NCBI GenBank assembly: GCA_017311185.1
Contig: JAESUZ010000341.1
Location: forward strand, 62,001 to 126,000
Source: Proteles cristata cristata
Lineage: Eukaryota > Chordata > Mammalia > Carnivora > Hyaenidae
Length of the DNA stretch: 64,000 nucleotides
Reading direction: 5' to 3'
Under the pieces are notes generated by a model. The model had not been told where the DNA came from. It saw only the letters and a program-made list of their open reading frames with translations, and did not search any database. Shown piece by piece: positions 26,254 through 37,683 of the stretch; the first letter of the stretch is position 1; each line of letters opens with the position of its first letter. A program made the position numbers and the translations under genes.

Positions 26254-26340
26254 GGGCATGGAGGAGGACACTTGTGGGGATGAGCACTGGGTGTTATGTG
26301 GAAACTAATTTGACAATAAACTATTTGTAAAAAAAAAAAA
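26254..26340 (+). mobile_element. Very short LINE-1 3' end (87 bp)
   Basis: 'GATGAGCACTGGGTGTTATG' ... 'TTGACAATAAACTATTTG' plus A tail is the last part of the carnivoran L1 3' UTR. The exact 18-bp AAAAAGGTCAAAACGTGT lies on both sides (26236-26253 and 26341-26358). Confidence 0.9.
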
Positions 26341-26358
26341 AAAAAGGTCAAAACGTGT

Positions 26359-27479
26359 CAAGGATTTTTACAATCTTTTTCCAAATTAAAAAGTGAAATA
26401 TTTGCATTTCTAAGATAAAACACCAATCATGGATATCTCTCAGAAGATGGAAATAACATTTCCTTGAAGGCCAGGGAGAGAGAATCTCATTAGTCCCTCT
26501 GGGATGGACGAACTCACCAGCCATTGCTGCAGATAAAACAGTCTGGGGGATCTGGGCGGGTCCCCTGAATCAGCAACATTAAAATGTTATTTATATTTAG
26601 CATTTTATCTCTTAAAGGTTGTTTTGCAACTGTTGCAGTATACTTGATTTCACGTTTTAATTTAATATAAAAAAATTACTATTTTATAGTCCTTCAACTT
26701 CTGAATCCTAAAGTAAAATAAGGATGTTTAGGGAACCTCTTGTCTTGCCAGAGCCTCCTCTCCCCGCTCCCGTCTCCTTTGTGGTATGTGATGCTTTTTT
26801 CTTTAAACATTCAGAAAATTTCCAAAAACCGTAAGTCAAGTAGATGAAATTGGCAACTTGTCGGGAGCGCTTGGAGAGTTTGAGGCGCAGCCCACACAGT
26901 TCTGATTTTCTCCTCGAGATCAGAAAGATGTCTTGACAGGGGCTCAGGCTGAACTCTTGGGTGTTACAAGGATGCTGGTTAAATGCTCAGCATCCAGAGC
27001 CAAGTTGGACTTGATTGGGTCAGGAGCTTCATTCCGAGGAGTTTCGTGTCCCCTGTCTGTTTACCCGTCTTTGAGAATATCAGCCACCCAATAGGGATGT
27101 GACCATTTCATAAGGATGTCTGTGAAAGCTATGGTAGCTATTAACAACCAGAGAGCCTGAGATCGTCATTTAGGGTTTGGAGGGATTTGAAAAGAGCATA
27201 CAAAGTGAATACTTTCCAGGAGGGTCCATCGCGTTAGGTCGCGAGTGCTCAGCTTTTGCATTTTACAAAAGATCTCCAGGAAACTATTTTGTGCTTCTCA
27301 CTAGCCCGGGGAAGCCAAGCAAGTGTCCTTTAACACTGTTAATAGATCCGGGGAGACTCGCCTAAGTTTGCCCTACTGAAGGACTGAATCAGAAACGAAG
27401 TTACTGTCATGGATCTATGTCATAATGTCTGGGAGGAAAAGTTTTTCCCTGTCATGGATTTATGTCAGTCATAATGTCT
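26359..27479. other. DEPDC5 upstream region, no gene seen
   Basis: Non-repetitive. Contains two near-identical short segments, 'GTCATGGATCTATGTCATAA' (27407) and 'GTCATGGATTTATGTCAG' (27452), bracketing a short spacer. Confidence 0.5.
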
Positions 27480-27950
27480 AAAAGGATTTTCTAAGGTTGG
27501 CTGATTTCGGGACACCGAGCGGGAAACGCAGGAGGTAGCGGGAGTTAGAGGCCGCAAGCGACGCCCCGCCCCTGGCGCGGGCCCCGGATGGGGAAGTGGC
27601 GCGGACACCGAGATGAGGAGGAGGCCCGGCCAGAGCGGCCCGAGGCGGGTGGGCGGGAAGGGGGCGGGGCTCCTGGGCGGAGCCACCAGAGCTGCGCGGG
27701 TTCTCAGGTGAGCGGTCTGTGGCTGGGGCGGGCCGGCAGGCTCCTCGAGGTCTGGCACCGAAGCCGCAAGGGTTGTGGGGGCGTAGGCGCGGTGTCCCGA
27801 GGAGTCGCGGGGGACCTCGGGAGGATCCGGGCCTCGGAGTCCCGGCCTGAAGCGACTCCGGAGCTGCGGTGAGTGGGGCTATTCGCCGGGCCCGGGTTTG
27901 TGGAGCCTGAGGGAATGGGCCGTGGCCGAGGTTCGAGTCCAGACCTCACT
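27480..27950 (+). promoter_or_regulatory. DEPDC5: CpG island promoter and noncoding exon 1 of DEPDC5
   Basis: This is a dense GC- and CpG-rich block in an AT-rich surrounding, with GGGCGGGGC boxes (for example near 27660) and no obvious TATA box, typical of a housekeeping promoter. Two good plus-strand splice donors lie in it. One is CAG|GTGAGC, with the exon ending at 27707; the other is G|GTGAGT, with the exon ending at 27868. Either could end the untranslated first exon that splices to the coding exon at about 28570. The transcription start cannot be fixed from sequence alone. The next promoter on the other strand (PRR14L) lies about 4 kb to the left. Confidence 0.8.
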
Positions 27951-28129
27951 CCGCAACCCGCTGTGTGATCTTAGACAAATCTCCACCCCTCTCTGAGCTT
28001 CCAGTGGCCGCTGCTGTGAAGTGAAGGTTGGGGAGGAGGAGCCGCTGAGAGTTTGTACAGACGGACGTTTGGAGAAACACTCCTGCCTTCCTTCTATTTA
28101 TACTCTCCTTGCCCAGTACATTGGCCGCG

Positions 28130-28250
28130 GAAGATGAACGGTGGGAGTGTCTTCGTGTCTGAATGACCTTGGGCAAGTCCCTTGCTCTGGCCCTCACTTA
28201 CTTCATCTAAAAATGAGTGCGGTAAACCTCTTTCAAGATCTCTTTAATAT
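28130..28250 (+). repeat. MIR-like fragment
   Basis: 'GACCTTGGGCAAGTCCCTTG' followed by 'TTCATCTAAAAATGAGTG' is MIR core. Confidence 0.65.
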
Positions 28251-28310
28251 TTGGGTGTTATTGTTTTGGATAGAGACAAGGTAGTGAGTGCCCAATTCAC
28301 TGCAAGTTTT

Positions 28311-28361
28311 CCCTTTAGGGTGCTCTTCCCTTTAGGGTGCTCTTCCCTTTAGGGTTATCTT
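28311..28361 (+). repeat. Three 17-bp tandem units in DEPDC5 intron 1
   Basis: Units at 28311, 28328 and 28345. The first two are identical (CCCTTTAGGGTGCTCTT); the third differs at three positions. Confidence 0.9.
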
Positions 28362-28569
28362 AAATCTGGCCCGAATTTCCCTTCGTTCCCAGATTTTGTG
28401 GTTTTGGTTGTTTTGTTTCTTGTCTCCAACCCTCCTTGTAATTGGAGGAGTGATTTCATCCGAGAGTTGATGCTACCTCTCATCTGAACAGTATATTCAC
28501 TGGCCTAAAACCAAAGAGCAGTTGCAAGGAAAAATCTGATATCTTTGCCTTTTTGTGTTTCATTGGTAG

Positions 28570-28687
28570 GGAGGCATGATGACTTCTCTCCCCCATGCTT
28601 GGAACAACTGAAGGAAACAACAGTACAAGATGAGAACAACAAAGGTCTACAAACTCGTCATTCACAAGAAGGGCTTTGGGGGCAGTG
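28570..28687 (+). CDS. DEPDC5: DEPDC5 exon 2: 5' UTR end and residues 1-19
   Basis: The likely acceptor is TTTCATTGGTAG at 28569. The start codon is at 28630-28632 in a fair Kozak context (A at -3). Translation MRTTKVYKLVIHKKGFGGS matches the start of DEPDC5, and the exon ends with one base of codon 20 before donor G|GTCAGT. Coding part is 28630-28687 (58 nt). Upstream in the same exon is an 11-codon open frame that begins ATGATG at 28576 and ends TGA at 28609-28611, 18 nt before the real start. Confidence 0.93.
28576..28611 (+). promoter_or_regulatory. Possible upstream ORF in the DEPDC5 5' UTR
   Basis: Two tandem ATG codons open a frame MMTSLPHAWNN that ends 18 nt before the DEPDC5 start. 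The first ATG has G at -3, so it could be recognised by scanning ribosomes. The frame is present in mRNA only if the exon acceptor is at or upstream of 28569, as inferred. Function is not shown. Confidence 0.45.
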
Positions 28688-28865
28688 GTCAGTATTGATC
28701 TGTCTTTGGGGGTTGTGTAAGTTGGCTGAGGTTCTGGTGTGTCCAATGCCTCGAAATTGACATGCTAACTCATGTGACAATAGAGGCTGGAGGCGACTTA
28801 GTGAAGCAGCAAGTATAATAAAGTAGCAGTGAAGGCAATAGCATGGGAGAGCACAGGCCTCTTCT

Positions 28866-29119
28866 TTTTTTTTTTTTTTTTAAATCACAACTTTATTTTT
28901 TTTTAATATTTTTTTATTTTATTTCTAGGATAGAGAGAGACAGCGTGAACAGGGGAGGGTCAGAGAGAGAGGGAGACACGACACGGACTCTGAAACAGGC
29001 TCCAGGCTCTGAGCTGGCAGTCAGCACAGAGCCCAACGCGGGGCTCGAACCCACGAACCGCGAGATCATGACCTAAGCGAAAGTTGGACGCTTAACCAAC
29101 TAAGCCACCCAGGCGCCCC
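28866..29119 (-). repeat. CAN-SINE, young subfamily
   Basis: Flanked by GAGCACAGGCCTCTTCT. Confidence 0.95.
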
Positions 29120-29136
29120 GAGCACAGGCCTCTTCT

Positions 29137-29870
29137 AAAAGCACTTATGTTCTGACTTTTAAGGAGCATTGTGAATGTTGCCAGTTTACTACCATTCATT
29201 TTTTTGTATTTTATATTACATATTTATTGTATATGTTCTATAAAATCCTAGTTTGCACTGGTTTGGCAGATAAAAGCTTACATTCATTGAGAGCAGTAGT
29301 AAATATGCATGAGACAGGTATGATTAAAGCATGAACCTTTGCCTGGCTTCCAGGCATGGTGAGAAGGGGCAGGACGCACCATATTGTGTGAGATTTTTCA
29401 GTTCTGCCTCTAATTTTCCCTGTGATCTCACGCAAGCCCCTAGTTTATCTTATTTACAGCCTCAAGCACTTTAGAACAGTTTCTCTGTTTCTCTTAGCAC
29501 CTAGAGTCTATAAATCTGCGAAAAGATGGCAATTAGTAATATGATTTTTTTTCTTTTTGTAAAGGAATAATTTTCTGTCCTTACAACCTTATTTGTTTCA
29601 GAAATTGGAATTAATAACACAATAAGTCATTTTAAAATTGTATTTTACTGTGCATTTGCTCTTATGTATGTGTAAGCCTCCCAAGGGCGAGGACTGCCCA
29701 AAAAGAAAAACACTAGTTTCTATTTCATAAAGTTTGTGGAGATTGAGTAAGATGATGTATGTAAAGTATTTAGCAGAGTACCATGCTCAGTGCCACTCAG
29801 TAAATATAACCATCATAATTACCAAAACAGTATATACCAGGCATTGCTATATTTAAAGCAACACAATTTT
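29137..29870 (+). other. DEPDC5 intron 2, no gene seen; L2 remnant at end
   Basis: About 29675-29815 ('CCAAGGGCGAGGACTGCCC' ... 'CACTCAGTAAATATAA') looks like L2. Confidence 0.5.
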
Positions 29871-30070
29871 GGGGGCACCTGAGTGCCTCAAGTCGGTTAA
29901 GCATCTGACTGTTGATTTCAGCTCAGGTCATGATCTCATGATTCGTGAGATTGAGCCCCATTTCCGGGTCTGTGCTGACAACATGGAGCCTGCTTGGGAT
30001 TCTCTCTCTCCCTCTCTCTGCCCTTCCCCATCTCATATTCTCTCTCTAAAAAATAAATAAGTATTAAAAA
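29871..30070 (+). repeat. CAN-SINE
   Basis: ACACAATTT / ACACAGTTT flanks. Confidence 0.91.
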
Positions 30071-30466
30071 AAACACAGTTTCTGCTAAAAGACACTCCTT
30101 TATTAATACTAGGCTTTGTATTAATGTCTACTGATGATAGATGGTGCCTAAACATCTGTGGAATAGATTTGAGTAGACAACAGAAACAACTTTGGACAGA
30201 GGGAAGGATGCAAAGATACAGTATATACAGTGTATATACAATGTATACAAGTTTTTATATGTGTAAAACAAAGACAGCTGGGTGCTATACCCAGTCTCCT
30301 GTAGGACTATGAATAAAAACACATCCAACAAAATTAGCTGCATATCTGTGCTAAACATAAAGGTTATGAATATGACAAAGTCCCTTGTCACTAAGGAGCT
30401 TTCAGCTTGATGGGACAGATATGAAAAAAAAATGAAAGAATGGAATTTGTCTTCAGGGAGTTTAAT
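30071..30466. other. DEPDC5 intron 2, no gene seen
   Basis: Non-repetitive. Confidence 0.5.
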
Positions 30467-30482
30467 TCAGACTATAGAATTT

Positions 30483-30675
30483 ATTTAAAAATTTTTTTTA
30501 ATTTTTTTTTTTTATTATTTCTAAGAGAGAGAGAGACAGACAGAATCAGAAGCAGGCTCCAGGCTCTGAGCTGGCAGTTAGCACAGAGCCCGATGCGGGG
30601 CTTGAACCCATGAACCGCGAGATCATGACCTGAGCCGAAGTTGGACCCTTAACTGACTGAGCCACCCAGGTGCCC
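30483..30675 (-). repeat. CAN-SINE
   Basis: Flanked by TCAGACTATAGAATTTA. Confidence 0.94.
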
Positions 30676-30692
30676 TCAGACTATAGAATTTA

Positions 30693-31657
<965 letters not shown>

Positions 31658-31700
31658 TAACTGTCTCATTAGGATCAAGGGAACTAACTGGGCAGTCTGA

Positions 31701-31889
31701 TTTTTTTTTAATGTTTTTTATTTCTGAGAGAGAGACAGCTTGAGCAGGGGAGGGTCAGAGAGAGAGGGAGATACAGAATCTGAAGCAGGCTCCAGGCTCT
31801 GAGCTAGCTGTCAGCACAGATCCCGATGCGGGGCTTGAACCCACGAGCCGAAGTCAGATGCGCAACCGACTGAGCCACCCAGGCACCCC
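31701..31889 (-). repeat. CAN-SINE
   Basis: CAGTCTGAT / CAGTCTAAT flanks. Confidence 0.92.
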
Positions 31890-31990
31890 ACAGTCTAATG
31901 TTTCTGAATATTTTATTTAAGGGGCTTGAAAATGCTCCTGTCCTCTAGGATTTGATAAACCGATGATCTTTTTTTAAAATAGTTATTCTT

Positions 31991-32219
31991 GGGGCGCCTG
32001 GGTGGCTTAGTCGGTTAAGCGTCCGACTTTCGCTTAGGTCATGATCTCGCGGTTCGTGGGTTCGAGCCCCGCGTCGGGCTCTGTGCTGACTGCCAGCTCG
32101 GAGCCTGGAGCCTGTTTCAGTCTGTGACTCCCTCTCTCTCTGACCCTCCCCTGCTCACGCTGTCTCTCTCTCTCTCCTAGAAATAAATAAAACATTAAAA
32201 AAATTAAAAAAAATAAAAT
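31991..32219 (+). repeat. CAN-SINE, young, sense to DEPDC5
   Basis: Near-consensus copy with duplication AAAATAGTTATTCTT; tail carries CTCTCTCTCTCCTAG then AAATAAATAAAAC. Confidence 0.96.
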
Positions 32220-32255
32220 AAAATAGTTATTCTTTCTTTTTAAAGCTGAAATGAT

Positions 32256-32480
32256 GGGGCGCCTGGGTGGCTTAGTCGGTTAAGCGTCCGACTTTCGCTT
32301 AGGTCATGATCTCGCGGTTCGTGGGTTTGAGCCCCGCGTCGGGCTCTGTGCTGACTGCCAGCTCAGAGCCTGGAGCCTGTTTCAGTCTGTGACTCCCTCT
32401 CTCTCTGACCCTCCCCTGCTCACGCTGTCTCTCTCTCTCTCTCCTAGAAATAAATTTAGAAAAAAATAAAAATAAAAAAT
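32256..32480 (+). repeat. CAN-SINE, young, sense to DEPDC5
   Basis: Duplication AAAGCTGAAATGA; nearly identical to its neighbour 265 bp upstream. Confidence 0.96.
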
Positions 32481-32692
32481 AAAGCTGAAATGAGAACTCT
32501 GAAAAATTGTGTAGCATTTATTTCCTTGAATGTAAATACAGAGTTTCTTTGTTTCTAAGAGAACTTTTTCCCCTTGTTGTGCTGCAGGTTACAATATGTC
32601 CAGAGGGATCTGTTTGCCTTTTGTTGGGGGGTGAAGAAAGCTGGTTAATTACCGCTTACAGCATCCCATCTCTTTGTTGCTTTTTTCTCCAG

Positions 32693-32739
32693 CCCTCTGC
32701 TTTTGCAGGTCAAATCACTAAAGGAAGATTTACAGAAAG
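32693..32739 (+). CDS. DEPDC5: DEPDC5 exon 4: residues 49-65
   Basis: A short 47-nt exon with acceptor TTTTTTCTCCAG and donor AAAG|GTAAGA. It completes Ser49 and reads SPLLLQVKSLKEDLQK, leaving one base for codon 65. It lies 213 bp downstream of a pair of young sense-strand SINEs (31991-32480), so those copies sit close to a very small exon. Confidence 0.95.
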
Positions 32740-32947
32740 GTAAGAATTCCATCTCTCTTTAAGATTTTTGCACTTAGAGAAACTGTTCCAGAAACTGTAA
32801 GAAATGTCTCTTCCTAATCTTAAGGAATGTGGGTGGTGTACCTCTTTCCTTCTCAAATTGTGTTCCCCTAAAAATTTGTCATATGTCGAAACTACCAAGG
32901 AATCTCATTTGTCGGCATCTTGAGGACACTGAAGAAACCATCTTTTT

Positions 32948-33062
32948 TTTTTTCTTTAAAGGTTTATTTATTTAAGTAATCTCTATATCCAACTCAGGGC
33001 TCAAACTCACAATCCCAAGATCAAGAGTTGCATGTTCTACATACTGAGCCAGCCAGGCACCC
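32948..33062 (-). repeat. Short tRNA-type SINE relative
   Basis: Only the tRNA-like part ('AGTAATCTCTATATCC' ... 'CAGCCAGGCACCCC'), flanked by AAGAAACCATCTTT / AAGAAGCCATCTTT. Confidence 0.8.
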
Positions 33063-33750
33063 CAAGAAGCCATCTTTATTGTGAGGGGAAAGTTAACCTG
33101 CATAGATGAAGCTTTATGCTTAACTCAAAAAAAAAAAAACAAAAAAAAACAACAACCATTGTTGACAAAGCATGCTTTCCTAAATATTTTTTTACAAGAT
33201 GTTTGTGAAGTGCCTACTCTGGATGAGGCAGGATAAAGAAACATTGATGATTACCTATCACAATGCAAGGCACTGTACTGAGTGCTTTTTGTAACGTCTC
33301 TTTCTTTTTGTCTTCCCATGCGATCTTGATTGAGTGAGGGAACTTAGTCTCAGTGAAGTGAATTAGCTTGTCTGAAGTCAGTAAGTGGAGGAGCCAAAGT
33401 AGCCATTCTAGTTCCTCATTCTGAATCTGATCCTTTCTTTTTTCATCTAAAGACCATACCATGGGGATCAAGGAACCAAAATGTTAATTGATAGCAAATA
33501 AGGTAATTCCTTAAATAGTACCTAAAAAAATAAATTCTAATTTGTTCTGAAGGTTTGTGATGTCTTCTACTTTCATAATACGGTAGGGAACAATTTCATA
33601 AAATCCGAATCCTAATAGTTTCTTCCTTATCCTTGCCACCCCATCACCTGTTATGTTTCTTATTTACCAGATATATGGGCTCATTGAAAAGTTTGTTTCT
33701 CTCTTAACTCTCTACTTTCATTCCAAATGAGAAATGATCTCCTGACTTTT
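33063..33750. other. DEPDC5 intron 4, no gene seen
   Basis: A-tract near 33127; MIR-like segment about 33235-33420. Confidence 0.45.
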
Positions 33751-33768
33751 TAGTTCTCTGAACTTTTT

Positions 33769-34000
33769 AAAAATATTTTTGAGGGAGTGAGAGAAAGAGC
33801 ATGAGAGAGCACACGCAAGAGGGGGAGGGGCCGAAAGCAATGAAGACCCAGAATCAGAAGCAGGCTTCAGACTCTGAGCTGTCAGCACAGAGTCCCATGC
33901 CAGGCTCGAACTCACAAAGTGCAAGATCATGACCTGAGCCAAAAGTGGACCCTTAACCAAATTGGACCCTTAACCAACTGAGCAACCTAGGTGTCTCAGC
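33769..34000 (-). repeat. CAN-SINE with a small internal duplication
   Basis: Flanked by AGTTCTCTGAACTTTTT / AGTTCTTTGAACTTTTT. 'TTGGACCCTTAACCAA' occurs twice in near-tandem at about 33945-33978. Confidence 0.92.
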
Positions 34001-34075
34001 AGTTCTTTGAACTTTTTGATGTTGCTTCTTAAATTTGTAATTTTTCCTCTCTCGATCTCCATTTCTGTCTGTCTC

Positions 34076-34272
34076 ATTTTTAAAATTTTTTAAATTTTTT
34101 TTGAGAGAGACAGAGTGTGAGTTGGGGAGAGGCAGAGAGAGGAGACACAATCTGAGGCAGGCTCCAGGCTCTGAGCTGTCAGCACAGAGCCAGACATAGG
34201 GCTTGATCCTACGAACCATGAGATCATGACCTGAGCCAAAGGCAGCTGCTTTAAACTCACCCAGGTGCCCCT
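34076..34272 (-). repeat. CAN-SINE
   Basis: Minus-strand copy. Confidence 0.92.
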
Positions 34273-34487
34273 CTGTCTCTCTTGGTTTTTAATTGCTTGA
34301 GGCTCAGGTCTTATTTTACCTACTTGTCTCACCTAAAAAGCAGGGAATTCAAAACTTTAAAATGCTAGAAGGCAGAGAATGTTTCTTGCCCATTGCCAAG
34401 GATCATTTGTGTTGCTTGTTGAATAAGTATTTGTAGATTAGAATAGCTGCTTTTTCTGTTATCTGATCCAGATTTCTTCTGTTTCAG

Positions 34488-34573
34488 AAACTATTAGTGT
34501 GGACCAGACTGTGACTCAGGTGTTCCGTCTAAGACCTTATCAAGATGTTTATGTGAATGTTGTAGACCCTAAG
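34488..34573 (+). CDS. DEPDC5: DEPDC5 exon 5: residues 65-93
   Basis: Acceptor TTCTGTTTCAG; donor AAG|GTACGT. The 86-nt exon reads [29 protein letters not shown] and ends in phase 0. It is part of the beta-rich N-terminal domain. Confidence 0.96.
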
Positions 34574-34782
34574 GTACGTTTAGTTTCTGGACTTGATATC
34601 CTTTGGGAATAATTAATACCATTCCTAAAGGTTAAGTCTCTAAGGAAATAATAAGTTGCTTAAGTATAGTGTTGGACTATTAAATATGTGGTCGTATATA
34701 GGTCACTTAGATTATAGGTATTATGTAGGTTGCATTTAAAGTCCTCACCTTTTTTTTACCACTTGTCCTAAAAGATTCTGTA

Positions 34783-34850
34783 CATATACACATGTATGTG
34801 TATACGTATATACATATATATACATGTATACATGTATATGTGTGCTTGTG
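34783..34850. repeat. Impure (CA/TA)n microsatellite
   Basis: Alternating TACATATACACATGTATG-like sequence in DEPDC5 intron 5. Confidence 0.85.
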
Positions 34851-35283
34851 AAGCTAAATGTAAAGTTTTCTATTGAAATACTATAATTTGTCTATGTATT
34901 CTCTTTTTTCTGAAATGAGAAATGTTATAATAGGTAAAAATCATTGTGTATGAGATACTATTGACAGTGTCTCGGGAAATGAAGCACAGAGCTCAGTGGC
35001 CTCTTTATGTGCCAGAGTCAAGACTAAACAGAATTATTACTTTGGTACTCTTTGCACTTAATTACGATACAGCTGCTGTAGCATCTGTTGTAGACTTCTC
35101 ATCTGTGCTCAAAAGCATTTCCTGGCAGGATGAAATTCTGTTTTTCAGGTTTCTGTTATTGGATAGTCTTCTAGTAGTTTTCTTTTTTTGCTAAAAGGAT
35201 CCTTCATGCTAAGTGTGCATTATCTTAAGGCTATAAAGTGTGGCAGAGTAATGCAAAGAGATGTATTTGATTATCCCTTTTAG
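34851..35283. other. DEPDC5 intron 5, no gene seen
   Basis: Non-repetitive. Confidence 0.5.
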
Positions 35284-35700
<417 letters not shown>

Positions 35701-35703
35701 TGA

Positions 35704-35920
35704 TTTTTTTAAAACATTTTATTTATTTCTTAGAGAGAGAGAGACAGCATGGGCAGGGGAGGGTCAGAGAGAGAGAGGGAGACAAGGAGTCTGAAAGAGG
35801 CTCCAGGCTCTGAGCTAGCTATCAGCAGAGAGCCCAATGCAGGGCTCGAATCCACAGACTGCGAGATCATGACCTGAGTTGAAGTCGGATGCTCAACCGA
35901 CTAAGCTACCCAGGTACCCC
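35704..35920 (-). repeat. CAN-SINE
   Basis: Minus-strand copy. Confidence 0.92.
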
Positions 35921-36149
35921 AAAAAACAAATTGAGAAGATAAGTGATTACCAAGCCAAAAAAACTAATCGGTGGTCGACACCAAGCTAGAACCCAGATTT
36001 TGTCGCTTCTGGGTTAGACTCCTTTTTTTTTTTTTTTTTTGCCATACCCTGCTCCCGTTTTCCTGATTTCGTTATTTTGAATTAACATTTCCCGCTTAAA
36101 ATGATCAGTTTATTGTGAACTGGCACTGAAAATTCTTGTTGGACATTTT

Positions 36150-36192
36150 TTTTTTTTACAAATAGTTTATTGTCAAATTAGTTTCCACATAA
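36150..36192 (-). mobile_element. 43-bp LINE-1 3'-end insertion
   Basis: T tract followed by 'ACAAATAGTTTATTGTC' and 'AAATTAGTTTCCACAT', the extreme 3' end of the carnivoran L1 on the minus strand. Flanked exactly by TTGTTGGACATTTT (36136-36149 and 36193-36206). Confidence 0.9.
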
Positions 36193-36206
36193 TTGTTGGA
36201 CATTTT

Positions 36207-36661
36207 GAGTATTATGAAGCAACACATTGTAGGTTGAGTTTTCATACAGTGTATATTTTCAGAAAAACATATGTTTGCTCATTTTTTATTGGATGGGAGA
36301 GAGTTCCGTTCTATAAATTGAGAGCTGAAATGAGAAACCAATGTTCTGTAATTAAATGAGTATGTATGTAAATGTAGATACGTATGCAAACGTATGTGAA
36401 GATAAATGTATCAGTGAAGCTAGGCATTTATTTTCCCACCTGGTCTTTACTATTGTCTATACTTGCCACACTCTTAAGAACCTACTGTTATACCTGCCCT
36501 AGCAGGTTTGCCTAAAGGGTAAATCTTATTACTCCCACATTAATTAAACCTTGCGTTATTAGAAGAAATTAGAAAGACAGGAGACTTTCTTTGTGACCTT
36601 TTATGGCCTTGATGTGTTGTTGAATCTCATAGTCTCTCTCTTTCTGTCTGTCTTCCCTTAG
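36207..36661. other. DEPDC5 intron 6, no gene seen
   Basis: Non-repetitive; short GTATGTA-like repeats near 36360-36405. Confidence 0.5.
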
Positions 36662-36711
36662 GTCAGCACATGTGCCTATATCACTCAGAAGGTGGAATTT
36701 GCTGGCATCAG
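36662..36711 (+). CDS. DEPDC5: DEPDC5 exon 7: residues 122-138
   Basis: Acceptor TCTTCCCTTAG; donor CAG|GTAGAT. The 50-nt exon reads VSTCAYITQKVEFAGI plus two bases of Arg138. The following intron is 7.35 kb. Confidence 0.95.
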
Positions 36712-37155
36712 GTAGATATTACATCACTCTTGACTTACCAGCTAGTAAATGGAAGTGGGATCTAGTGTAGTAACTGGGCTGCATACAGCATTTGAGGAAG
36801 GTGGATGTCCAAATAATAAAATACACAAAGCTTAAAAGGTTAGATTGTTGTTGCTCAAACAAAAAACCCCCAAAATGCACTATAGTAGTTTTAAGATGAG
36901 TGGAAGTTGCTGAAGTCACATGGTATTCTGTAACAAAGGAGGCATAGACTCATAATTTTAGAACTAAAAAAAGCCCTAGATGAAGGTATTTAATCAGACT
37001 TTCTCATTTACAGATTAAGAAACATATTTGGAGATACAACAGTAGTTCCTAATTTGCTGCCTTTTTAAACCATAGTGCATGACTCTTGATTTGTTAAAAT
37101 TGTCCCTAAATTTCAGTTTGTGGAGAAGAGCAAAAAAGGGCCTTTTTGAAAGCAC
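36712..37155. other. DEPDC5 intron 7, no gene seen
   Basis: MIR-like short segment near 36985-37040. Confidence 0.45.
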
Positions 37156-37164
37156 CCCCCCCTT

Positions 37165-37374
37165 TTTTTAAATGTTTTATTTATTTCTGAGGGAGGGAGG
37201 GAGCATGAGCAGGGGATGGTTAGAGAGAGAGAGGGAGATAACAGAATCTGAAGCAGGCTCCAGGCTCTGAGCTAGCTGTCAGCACAGAGCCCGACATGGG
37301 GCTCGGACCCACAAACTGAGATCATGGCCTGAGCCAAAGTTGGGTGCTCAATTGACTGAGCCACCCAGGCGCCC
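37165..37374 (-). repeat. CAN-SINE
   Basis: TTTGAAAGC on both sides. Confidence 0.93.
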
Positions 37375-37683
37375 CTTTGAAAGCCCTTTTAATTCAAAGA
37401 GCACAATGTCCACAGAGTAAAGCCTTCAAACAGTGCAAAATGGTGTATAATGAAGAGCAAATCCTTCTCCTTAGAAAAAAAATGGCCTCTTTCCTGAAAT
37501 TCATTGTGTATAACGGAAGCATATTTACATCTGGCTGACTCACTTTTAATGAAACTAGAATTGACCAGTGGGTTCTGGTGATATAGTCTGGTCCTCCATT
37601 ATGAAGTTCCCCATCAACTTTTCTTCTAATGGTTTCACTCATTTATGATTGTTGCAAGATGGTAATTTTCTTTCCTTTTCTTT

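Noticed and set aside
27588..27949. Overlapping open frames on both strands in the DEPDC5 CpG island
   Set aside because: Same GC effect; the DEPDC5 start codon is in the next exon and I recognise no homology.
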